From an uncultured Bacteroidales bacterium (lineage in GTDB: Bacteria; Bacteroidota; Bacteroidia; Bacteroidales; UBA932): a stretch of DNA of 64,000 bases. The DNA is taken from positions 1 to 64,000 of the forward strand of contig ONEX01000018.1 of the NCBI GenBank assembly GCA_900316955.1, in the 5' to 3' direction. Position 1 is the stretch's first letter. The number at the start of each line of letters is the position of its first letter. A program made the translations under genes and the position numbers. Under the pieces are notes generated by a model that made no database searches, had not been told where the DNA came from, and saw only the letters and a list, made by a program, of their open reading frames with translations. Shown here piece after piece: positions 26,130 to 33,882 of this stretch.

Positions 26130-26852
26130 ATGAAAGTATTTGCTCTCCTTACCGCCGGCGGTGTCGGAAACCGCATGGGACAGGACATACCGAAACAGTT
26201 CATGACGGTGGACAACGTCCCGGTCATCATCTATACGCTGCAGGCTTTCCAGAATCACCCCGCCGTGGACGCGATCTGCGTACCCTGCCTTTCCGGATGG
26301 GAAGTCGTACTCCAGTCCTATGCGAACCAGTACGGCATCACCAAACTCCAGTGGATCTGTCAGGGTGGCAGTTCCAACCAGGAATCCATCTTCAACGGAC
26401 TGATGGCCCTGAAAGAGGCCGGCTGCGACGACGAGGACATCGTCCTCATCCATGACGGTGTCCGTCCGCTGGTTTCCGAGGAGATCATCACCAACAACAT
26501 CGAGACCTGCAAGAAGTTCCGGTATGCCGTCACCGGCCTGGTGTGCAAGGAAGCCATCATGCGGCTGGGGGACGGGGTCGTCCAGCGGCTGGACATTCCC
26601 CGGGAGCAGCTCATCCGGACCCAGACGCCCCATACCTATCACCTGGGGGACCTGATCCAGGCGCATCGGGACGCCCAGGCGAAAGGTGTCAGGAATACCG
26701 TCGCCTCCTGCACGCTCCTGGCGGAACTGGGGGTGGACGACCAGCACTTGGTGATGGGCTCCGAGAAAAACGGCCTGAAACTGACGAAGCCCGAAGATGT
26801 CGAGCTGTTCCTGGCGTTGAAACAAACCGACGGCCTGTCCTGGATGAAATGA
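26130..26852 (+). CDS. IspD/TarI-like cytidylyltransferase
   Basis: This 240-residue protein has the IspD/TarI nucleotide-binding start LLTAGGVGNRMGQDIPKQF, then IHDGVRPLVS and TQTPHTY. Context separates the two functions: it sits with an SDR and a LicD phosphotransferase inside a glycan locus, so it more likely makes a CDP-alditol or CDP-sugar (ribitol-5-phosphate type) than the isoprenoid intermediate. The product would be the donor for LicD at 27868. Its stop overlaps the SDR start (ATGATGA). Confidence 0.85.
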   Translation: MKVFALLTAGGVGNRMGQDIPKQFMTVDNVPVIIYTLQAFQNHPAVDAICVPCLSGWEVVLQSYANQYGITKLQWICQGGSSNQESIFNGLMALKEAGCDDEDIVLIHDGVRPLVSEEIITNNIETCKKFRYAVTGLVCKEAIMRLGDGVVQRLDIPREQLIRTQTPHTYHLGDLIQAHRDAQAKGVRNTVASCTLLAELGVDDQHLVMGSEKNGLKLTKPEDVELFLALKQTDGLSWMK

Positions 26853-27871
26853 TGACGCCCTACGAAATGGATCTCCGCACCGCCGCCGGCTGTCCCCTTC
26901 CCTGGGAGCAGCTGGACGGTTGCCGGATCCTGGTCACCGGCGCGACGGGCCTGATCGGCGGTTGCCTGGTGGACCTGCTGATGGAAGTTTGCCGACAACG
27001 GGATCTCCGGCTGGACATCTATGCCATGGGGCGGAACGCGGAACGCGCGAAAGCCAGGTTCCGCACCTGCTGGGACCATCCCGCTTTTCATTTCGTAGAG
27101 CACGATGTCACCCGGCCGCTGGCGGGCGACACACCTTTCCATTTCATCATCCATGCAGCCAGCGGCGCCAGCCCGCAATTGTTCCGGGAGAGGCCGGTAG
27201 AGGTGATGAAAGCGAACCTGGACGGCGTCACGAACTTGATCGGATACGGGAAAAACCACGGGATGAAGCGCTTCCTCTATGTCTCTTCCGGAGAAGTGTA
27301 CGGAAAGCAGCAGCGCCCGGCGCTGGGGGAAGCCGACTACGGCTACGTGGACCTGCTGGATCCCCGCTCCTGCTACCCGTCCTCCAAGCGGGCAGCCGAG
27401 ACCCTGACCGCCTGCTTCGCCAGCGAATACGGGGTCGACACCGTCATCGCGCGGCCCTGCCACACCTTCGGACCGTACTTTACGGACACGGACCTGCGGG
27501 CCTACGCCCAGTTCATCCGCAACGTCGAAGCCGGCGAGGATATCGTCCTCAAGGGAGACGGCTCCCAATACCGGTCCTGGTGCTACGTCGTGGACTGCGC
27601 CTCCGCCATCTGCCACATCCTCTTGAAGGGAGAGAAAGCGCAGGCTTACAACATCGCGGACGCCCGCTGCGAGGCCAGCCTGAAAGAAGTGGCCTCCACA
27701 ATCGCAGACCTGGGCCGATGCGGCCTTACCGTCGGCGCGCCTGACCCGAATGCCGGCGAGCGGGTCATCTTCGACACCGCCCGGCTGGCATCCCTGGGCT
27801 GGGAAACGTCGGGAACGCTGAAGGACAAGCTCCGCCATACCCTGGAAACACGTCAACAAGCCGGGAAATGA
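26849..27871 (+). CDS. Extended short-chain dehydrogenase / NAD-dependent epimerase-dehydratase
   Basis: The 340-residue protein has the Rossmann motif VTGATGLIGG at residues 29-38, SSGEVYG as the active-site Ser strand, and the catalytic pair Tyr176-Lys180 (YPSSK). Its place between a TarI-like enzyme and LicD parallels known systems in which an SDR pairs with the cytidylyltransferase (for example Bcs1/Acs1-type ribulose-5-phosphate reduction). However, the extended-SDR form looks more like a nucleotide-sugar epimerase or reductase. The substrate is therefore left open. Confidence 0.82.
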   Translation: MMTPYEMDLRTAAGCPLPWEQLDGCRILVTGATGLIGGCLVDLLMEVCRQRDLRLDIYAMGRNAERAKARFRTCWDHPAFHFVEHDVTRPLAGDTPFHFIIHAASGASPQLFRERPVEVMKANLDGVTNLIGYGKNHGMKRFLYVSSGEVYGKQQRPALGEADYGYVDLLDPRSCYPSSKRAAETLTACFASEYGVDTVIARPCHTFGPYFTDTDLRAYAQFIRNVEAGEDIVLKGDGSQYRSWCYVVDCASAICHILLKGEKAQAYNIADARCEASLKEVASTIADLGRCGLTVGAPDPNAGERVIFDTARLASLGWETSGTLKDKLRHTLETRQQAGK

Positions 27872-28665
27872 GAAAGGTCGGACTGGAAGAGATGAAGCGG
27901 ATCCAGCTGGAGATCCTGGACGACGTGGACCGTTTCTGCAGGGAAACGGGGCTGCGGTATTCCCTCTGCGGCGGAACCCTCCTCGGGGCGGTCCGGCACA
28001 AGGGTTACATCCCCTGGGATGACGATATCGACATCCTGATGCCCCGGGAGGACTATGAGACCTTCATCCGGACGTACCGGTCGGACAAGAATACCGTCCT
28101 CGACCTCCGGAAAGAGGGGACGACGGTGGAGGTTGTCGTCAAGGTCAGCCGGAACGGTACCTGGATGACGGACCAGACGCTGGGCCGGACCCTCTGGGGA
28201 ATCAACATCGACATCTTCCCCGTGGACGGGATTCCGGACGATTTCGGGAAGCACTGCGACACGATCCTGGCCCTTCGCGACAAGCTGAGCCGGATCTGTC
28301 CCTTCTACCGGGTCGTCGGGAGCCGGAAATGGCGCTGGTTCCTCAAATATTGCTTGAAGCGGCTGGTCTATTTCTATCCGGGGACCTTCCTCGGATTGAA
28401 ACGCAGGATCGACACCCTGGCCTCCTCCTATGCGCTCTCCGAATGCAACCTGGCGGGAGCCGTACTGGGCAGCTATGGCCGGAGGGAAGCCGTCCGGAAA
28501 GAAGTATTCCTGGAATACGGGGACATCCCCTTCGAAGACCGTTCGTACCGGGCGGTCCTCGACTATGACCAGTATCTGAAGTCCCTGTACGGGGACTATA
28601 TGCAGCCGCCTCCCAAGGAGAAGCAGGTCAGTCATCACCTTTACGACGCATACATCGAAGAATGA
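27868..28665 (+). CDS. LicD-family phosphotransferase
   Basis: The 265-residue protein has the LicD core: YSLCGGTLLGAVRHKG followed by PWDDDIDILMPREDY, whose acidic cluster binds the metal and diphosphate of a CDP donor. LicD enzymes transfer phosphocholine, phosphoribitol or related groups from CDP donors to sugars. With the adjacent TarI-like enzyme and SDR, the likely donor is a CDP-alditol or CDP-sugar. It overlaps both neighbours by 4 bases. Confidence 0.9.
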   Translation: MRKVGLEEMKRIQLEILDDVDRFCRETGLRYSLCGGTLLGAVRHKGYIPWDDDIDILMPREDYETFIRTYRSDKNTVLDLRKEGTTVEVVVKVSRNGTWMTDQTLGRTLWGINIDIFPVDGIPDDFGKHCDTILALRDKLSRICPFYRVVGSRKWRWFLKYCLKRLVYFYPGTFLGLKRRIDTLASSYALSECNLAGAVLGSYGRREAVRKEVFLEYGDIPFEDRSYRAVLDYDQYLKSLYGDYMQPPPKEKQVSHHLYDAYIEE

Positions 28666-29597
28666 AGACCGTTCCCATCCTTTTCACGTTCACGGAGAGT
28701 CTCCTCATGCCGGCCGTGGTCTGCTTCACCTCCCTGCTGGAGAATGCGGCCCCGGATACGTTTTACGATATCTTCATCCTGCATGGTCCCGATTGCGATT
28801 TCTCTGAAAGCGCCCTGATGCGCCTGCCGGAACGCTTCGGAAACTGCCGCATCACCTGCCGGAAAGTGGTCGGAGAGTTCGTGGGAGGCTATGAAATCAG
28901 GGGCATCCCGGAAACGGCCTACTACCGCCTGCTCGCCCCCGAAATCATTCCCGAGTATGACCGGATCCTCTATTCCGACGTGGATGTCATCATTCGGGAG
29001 GACCTGTCCAAGTACTACGACCTGGACCTCGGGGAGAACTATTTCGCCGGCGTGGACAACTGCTCCCGGCTCCGGCCGTCCGTCCAGAAGTACCTGAAAG
29101 AGAGTCTCGGACTGGATTACAGGAAGGGATATTACTATTCCGGGAACCTCATCATCAACTCGGCCCTCATCCTCCGGGACGGGAAGACGAAGGAATTCCG
29201 GGAGCTGGGAAAAAACAATTATCTGCAGCAGGACATGGACATCATGAACATCGCCTGCAACGGGCGTTTCCTCCCGCTGGGGCCGTCCTACTGCCTGTCG
29301 AATTTCCTGTACGGGCTGATTGTGAACCGGCGGAAAGAGATGGAGGATATCTATGGCGCCGAGGAACTGGACCATGCCCTGCAATACGGCATCGTCCACT
29401 ACAATGGCGCGAAACCGTGGAAAGAAGCCTGCATGAACATGGACATCTGGTGGGACTATTACCGCCGGTCCATCGTCTTCGACGAGCAGTTCTGCCACGA
29501 CTTCTGGGACCGGGAGCGGAACCTGCTGCTGAAGATGCCGCTCCTGAAAAGAATCAAAATGCTCATTCGCTATCCGCTGGATAGGAAAGTCTGGTAA
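28662..29597 (+). CDS. Family 8 glycosyltransferase
   Basis: This 311-residue protein has GT8 hallmarks: VPILFTFTESLLMPAVVCFTSLLENA, the acceptor-lid ETAYYRLLAPEIIPEYDRILYSDVDV (DxD metal site) and a late HYNGAKPW motif. These retaining transferases (LgtC/WaaJ type) commonly use UDP-Glc or UDP-Gal. It follows licD with a 4-base overlap and precedes the polymerase by 2 bases. Confidence 0.92.
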   Translation: MKTVPILFTFTESLLMPAVVCFTSLLENAAPDTFYDIFILHGPDCDFSESALMRLPERFGNCRITCRKVVGEFVGGYEIRGIPETAYYRLLAPEIIPEYDRILYSDVDVIIREDLSKYYDLDLGENYFAGVDNCSRLRPSVQKYLKESLGLDYRKGYYYSGNLIINSALILRDGKTKEFRELGKNNYLQQDMDIMNIACNGRFLPLGPSYCLSNFLYGLIVNRRKEMEDIYGAEELDHALQYGIVHYNGAKPWKEACMNMDIWWDYYRRSIVFDEQFCHDFWDRERNLLLKMPLLKRIKMLIRYPLDRKVW

Positions 29598-29599
29598 CG

Positions 29600-30931
29600 A
29601 TGATTAAGTGGATCAAGGTACTGCTGACAGGGGTTCTGGTCAGTTTCTTCTATTTCCCGTTCGAATTCAAGTTCCTGCCGGGCATCAACACGAAGATGAT
29701 GCTGGCGGCCGTGGGACTGGTGGTCCTGCTTTACAGCTGGGTGCGCAAACGGGAGTTCGCCATCCCGCGCGAACTGTTTTTCCTGCTGATTCTCTCGGGG
29801 GTCGTTTCCTTGATATCCCTGTTCTCCATCACGTATAACCAGACGCCGGATACGGCCTATGTCTCCTATATCGTATCCGCCGCCGTATGGCTGAGCGCCG
29901 CCTTCACGACCTGCTATATCATCTACACCGTCCACGACAGGCTTGACATCACCCTGCTGATCAATTATCTGACGGGGGTCTGCGTGTTCCAGTGCATCAT
30001 CGCCATCGCCATTGACTTCAGCCCTACCGTCATGGCCTTCGTAGACCGGTTCTACGTGGGTGGCGAATATATGCGCAACCTCAAGCGGCTCTATGGCATC
30101 GGCGCCGGCCTTGACGTGGCCGGTACCCGCTTCTCCTGCGTCCTGATCTGCCTCAGCTACCTGATCGCCTACCGGAGCGACCCGCTGAAGAACGTGCAGA
30201 TGTATCTGTACTTCCTCAGTTTCGCCATCATCACCGTCCTGGGGAACATGATCGCCCGCACCACCGTCATCGGCGCAGTCATGGGCCTCCTGTTCATGGT
30301 GTTTTTCGGCATCATCTATTCGCCGAGCCGGGAACGGAACGGCCGGGCGCGACTGACGGGAATCATCATCACGGTCCTCGCCGCCGCCATCCCGATGACC
30401 GTCTACTACTACCGCACGAATCCGGAGTTCTACGAACTGACGCGGTTCGCCTTCGAGGGTTTCTTCTCGCTGGCGGAAAAGGGCGAATGGCAGGTGGCTT
30501 CCAATGAAATGCTCAAGAACATGATCGTGTACCCCGATGAGTTCAAGACCTGGATGATCGGGGACGGTTACTTCCTGAACCAGCGATACGACCCGAACTA
30601 CATCGGCGACGCGACGGAAGGCGGATTCTACATGGGCACGGATATCGGCTATCTCCGGTTCATCTTCTATTTCGGGACCATCGGACTCATCGCCATCTCC
30701 GCCGTCATGATCTATGCGGGCGCGCTCTGCATGAAATTCCATAAGGACTACTCGCTGATGTTCTTCATGATCCTCGTCGCAGGATTCATCATGTGGGCCA
30801 AGTCTTCGACGGATATCTTCGTGTTCTTCACTTTCTTCATCTGCGCCTACTTCGTCCGGCTGGAAGAAGGGGATATCGAGGAGGAAGAGGAAGAAGAAGC
30901 CGATGACGGATTGCCGGAAACCGTATCGTGA
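29600..30931 (+). CDS. wzy: O-antigen/capsule polymerase-like membrane protein (Wzy)
   Basis: The 443-residue protein has about ten to eleven membrane helices with a larger periplasmic loop around residues 285-345, the usual Wzy layout, and sits in a locus with wzx, wza and wzc. It should join flipped repeat units at the periplasmic face. The C-terminus is a strongly acidic tail (a run of eight Glu/Asp-type residues). Wzy proteins are poorly conserved, so the call rests on topology and context. It overlaps the next GT4 by 4 bases. Confidence 0.75.
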   Translation: MIKWIKVLLTGVLVSFFYFPFEFKFLPGINTKMMLAAVGLVVLLYSWVRKREFAIPRELFFLLILSGVVSLISLFSITYNQTPDTAYVSYIVSAAVWLSAAFTTCYIIYTVHDRLDITLLINYLTGVCVFQCIIAIAIDFSPTVMAFVDRFYVGGEYMRNLKRLYGIGAGLDVAGTRFSCVLICLSYLIAYRSDPLKNVQMYLYFLSFAIITVLGNMIARTTVIGAVMGLLFMVFFGIIYSPSRERNGRARLTGIIITVLAAAIPMTVYYYRTNPEFYELTRFAFEGFFSLAEKGEWQVASNEMLKNMIVYPDEFKTWMIGDGYFLNQRYDPNYIGDATEGGFYMGTDIGYLRFIFYFGTIGLIAISAVMIYAGALCMKFHKDYSLMFFMILVAGFIMWAKSSTDIFVFFTFFICAYFVRLEEGDIEEEEEEEADDGLPETVS

Positions 30932-32043
30932 AAACGCATATCGTCATATCCGCCGTCAACATCCGCAAGGGTGGCACCTTGACCGTTCTTCGGGATTGCC
31001 TGCGCTATCTGTCGGGCCGTCCCGACTTGCGTGTTACGGCCCTGGTGCACAAGCGGGAGCTCTGCGATTTCCCGGGGATCGACTATATCGAGATTCCCTG
31101 GAGCATCGAGGGCTGGGGCAAGCGGCTGAAATGCGAATACAGGACGATGCGGGGCATTTCGGAGAAACTGCAGCCCGTGGACCTCTGGCTCTCCCTGCAC
31201 GATACCACGCCGAATGTCAAGGCCGACCGGCAGGCTGTCTATTGCCAGACGTCCTTCCCCTTCCTGAAAGTGCGGCTCCGGGACTTCCTGATGGACAAGA
31301 AGATCCCCCTGTTCGCCCTGTTCACGAAGTACGCATACAAGAAGAACGTCCGTCGGAACAATTACCTGATCGTCCAGCAGAACTGGCTCCGGGAAGGCTT
31401 GTCCCGGATGCTGCGGGTGGACCGGAAAAAGTTCATCGTCGCTCCACCCAAGTTCGTGAATCCCCCCTTCGGGGACACCTCGGCCGACGAACCTGTTCCG
31501 TTGTTCCTCTACCCCGCCTCGCCGGACTGCCACAAGAACTTCGAGGACCTGTGCGCCGCGGCGGAGCGGCTGGAGAAGAAGCTGGGAACCGGCGCTTTCA
31601 AAGTGGTCCTGACCATCGACGGGAGCGAGAACAAATACGCCGCCTGGCTCCGCCGGAAATGGGGGCACGTCGCCTCCATCGACTTCCACGGATTCATGTC
31701 CAAGGACGACCTGTACGCCCATTACGGAAAGGCCGCCTGTCTCGTCTTCCCCTCCCGGGTGGAGACCTGGGGTCTGCCCATTTCCGAGTTCAAGCCCGCC
31801 GGGAAACCGATGATCCTGTCCGATCTTCCGTACGCGCGGGAAAGCGCGGCCGGGGCCGAAAAGGTCGCCTATTTCAAAATCTCTGACATTGACGGCCTTG
31901 TCCGGCAAATGCGGTTGGTCATTTCCGGAAAAATCAGTAACTTTGTCCGAATTATACCCAGTACGCCCGAAGCCCCCTTTGCGCCGGACTGGGAAACCGT
32001 ATTTTCGCTGTTGTTGAACGATGAAGGTACTCCAACTCGGTAA
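30928..32043 (+). CDS. Family 4 glycosyltransferase (GT-B)
   Basis: The 371-residue protein starts with VISAVNIRKGGTLTVLRD, where the GG loop is typical for GT4. In the C-terminal domain it carries ETWGLPISEFKPAGKPMILSDLPYARE, the EX7E donor-binding segment. It is a retaining transferase of unknown sugar. Its last 110 bases contain an AT-rich stretch with a promoter (31915-31945), and it overlaps the following GT4 by 23 bases. Confidence 0.88.
   Translation: MKTHIVISAVNIRKGGTLTVLRDCLRYLSGRPDLRVTALVHKRELCDFPGIDYIEIPWSIEGWGKRLKCEYRTMRGISEKLQPVDLWLSLHDTTPNVKADRQAVYCQTSFPFLKVRLRDFLMDKKIPLFALFTKYAYKKNVRRNNYLIVQQNWLREGLSRMLRVDRKKFIVAPPKFVNPPFGDTSADEPVPLFLYPASPDCHKNFEDLCAAAERLEKKLGTGAFKVVLTIDGSENKYAAWLRRKWGHVASIDFHGFMSKDDLYAHYGKAACLVFPSRVETWGLPISEFKPAGKPMILSDLPYARESAAGAEKVAYFKISDIDGLVRQMRLVISGKISNFVRIIPSTPEAPFAPDWETVFSLLLNDEGTPTR
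31915..31945 (+). promoter_or_regulatory. Internal promoter before the GT4-wza-wzc segment
   Basis: TTG at 31915-31917 is followed after 20 bases by TAACTTTG at 31938-31945, about 75 bases before the ATG at 32021. It lies in coding sequence whose codons turn abruptly AT-rich, which supports selection for the promoter. It could drive export genes independently of the long operon. Confidence 0.55.
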
Positions 32044-33133
32044 GTTCTACCCCATCCGGGGTGGTGTGGAAAAAGTCATGTGGGACCTCACGAGCGGCCT
32101 GTCCGCCCGCGGGATCGACTGTGACATGCTCTGCGCGGAACTCGAGAAGGACGAAATCATCCACCTGAACGAGCATGGCCGCGTCATCTGCCGCAAGGCC
32201 TGGAAGAAGATAGCCGCCACGATGATCGCCCCCAAGATGGTCTCCTGGCTGCGGAAGCACAAGGACGAATACGACATCATCCATGTCCATCATCCGGACC
32301 CGATGGCCTGCCTGGCCCTGTGGCTGAGCGGCTACAAGGGTCGCGTGATCCTCCATTGGCACAGCGACATCCTCAAGCAGAAGACACTCCTCAAATTCTA
32401 CGCGCCCCTGCAACGCTGGCTCATCCGCCGGGCGGACACCATCATCGGCACGACACCGGTGTACCTGAAGGAATCCCCCTATCTGCAGGATGCCCAGGAC
32501 AAGACGGTCGCCGTACCGATCGGCATCAAGCCCGTGACGTTCGACGAAGAGCTGGTCCGGCAGTGGAAGCAGCGCTACGCGGGCAAGAAGCTGGTCGTTT
32601 CCATCGGCCGGCTCGTGCCGTACAAGGGATACGGCTACCTAATCGCCGCCGCCGAGAAGCTGGGCGCGGATTACCAGGTCCTGATCGTCGGAGACGGCCC
32701 GGTCCATGACCAGCTGGAGGAATACATCACCTCCGCCGGCATCCAGGACCATGTCAAGCTGCTGGGCTACCTGGAGGACAACGAAATGTACTCCCTCCTG
32801 GCCGCCTGCGACGTCTTCGTCCTCAGCAGCGTGATGAAGACGGAGGCTTTCGGCATCGTCCAGATCGAGGCCATGTCCCTCGGGAAACCCGTCATCGCGA
32901 CGAAGATTCCCGAATCCGGCGTCTCCTGGGTGAATGCCGACGGCCTTTCCGGCCTCAACGTCCCGATCAAGGACGCGGAAGCGCTGGCCGGGGCGGTCCG
33001 GACCGTCTGTTCGGACCAGGAACTGCACGACAAACTCTCCGCCGGCGCCGCCAGGCGCTTCCGGGACACCTTCACGATCGACCAGATGATTGATAGAACG
33101 ATAAAGATTTATAACGATGAAAAATGCATGTAA
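32021..33133 (+). CDS. Family 4 glycosyltransferase (GT-B)
   Basis: The 370-residue protein has LGKFYPIRGGVEKVMWDL at the N-terminus, HVHHPDPMACLALW, VSIGRLVPYKGYGYLIAAAEKLG at the start of the second Rossmann domain and TEAFGIVQIEAMSLGKPVIAT as the EX7E signature. It is similar to mannosyl- or galactosyltransferases of capsule loci. It overlaps the preceding GT4 by 23 bases and the export lipoprotein by 17, so all three are translationally linked. Confidence 0.92.
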   Translation: MKVLQLGKFYPIRGGVEKVMWDLTSGLSARGIDCDMLCAELEKDEIIHLNEHGRVICRKAWKKIAATMIAPKMVSWLRKHKDEYDIIHVHHPDPMACLALWLSGYKGRVILHWHSDILKQKTLLKFYAPLQRWLIRRADTIIGTTPVYLKESPYLQDAQDKTVAVPIGIKPVTFDEELVRQWKQRYAGKKLVVSIGRLVPYKGYGYLIAAAEKLGADYQVLIVGDGPVHDQLEEYITSAGIQDHVKLLGYLEDNEMYSLLAACDVFVLSSVMKTEAFGIVQIEAMSLGKPVIATKIPESGVSWVNADGLSGLNVPIKDAEALAGAVRTVCSDQELHDKLSAGAARRFRDTFTIDQMIDRTIKIYNDEKCM

Positions 33134-33878
33134 ATGGGTCTTGTTGACCTGTGTCCTTGCGGTAACCTCATGCACGACGCCCGCCATGATTACCTACGTG
33201 AAGGACATCAAGTATGGCCAGACTTACAACGTCAAGCCGGCTCCGGAGCTCCGGGTCCAAAGGGATGACCAGCTGGAAATCCAGGTCTTCAGCACCGACC
33301 CTACGCTGGCGGAACCGTTCAACACGGGCGCGCTCGTCCAGGATGGCGTCGGCATCACGAAGCCGGCCACGTACATCGTGGACAACTTCGGCAGCATCGA
33401 CTTCCCGGTGCTTGGCGCCCTTCCCGTCGAGGGTCTCACGCTCAAGGAGGTTCAGAATGACATCGCCAACCGGATCAAGTCGGGCGGCTACATCAAGGAG
33501 CCTATCGTCAAGGTGGGGCTGGCCAATTTCACCATCACGGTCCTGAAGTACGGCTCGACCTCGAAGATGACCATTACCGAGCCCAGCATCAACCTGCTGC
33601 AGGTCGTGGTGCCTACGGAAGGGGAGAAGATCAAGGACGTGATGGTCATCCGGACCGAGAACGGCAAGCAGACGGCCTATTCCGTGGACTATCTGACCCG
33701 GGAGATGTTCGACTCTCCGGTTTTCTACCTGCAGCAGAACGACATCGTGTATGTCAAGCCGAACGGCTGGAGACAGTCCCAGACGGCACGGAACCTCATG
33801 CAGGTGTTCAGCACGGCCATGAGCGTGGTTTCCACGGCATCCAGTATCTTGATTTGGACCAGACTCGCAGGGAGATAA
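33117..33878 (+). CDS. wza: Polysaccharide export outer-membrane lipoprotein (Wza/OPX)
   Basis: The 253-residue protein has a lipoprotein signal with VTSC (Cys19). It then has a Poly_export domain (LRVQRDDQLEIQVFSTDP, VDNFGSIDFPVLGALPVEGLTLKEVQNDI) and a soluble-ligand-binding beta-grasp-like repeat (VLKYGSTSKMTITEPSINLLQVV). A hydrophobic C-terminal stretch is probably the membrane-crossing helix. It forms the outer-membrane exit for the polysaccharide together with Wzc, encoded 4 bases downstream. Confidence 0.93.
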   Translation: MKNACKWVLLTCVLAVTSCTTPAMITYVKDIKYGQTYNVKPAPELRVQRDDQLEIQVFSTDPTLAEPFNTGALVQDGVGITKPATYIVDNFGSIDFPVLGALPVEGLTLKEVQNDIANRIKSGGYIKEPIVKVGLANFTITVLKYGSTSKMTITEPSINLLQVVVPTEGEKIKDVMVIRTENGKQTAYSVDYLTREMFDSPVFYLQQNDIVYVKPNGWRQSQTARNLMQVFSTAMSVVSTASSILIWTRLAGR

Positions 33879-33882
33879 GCAT

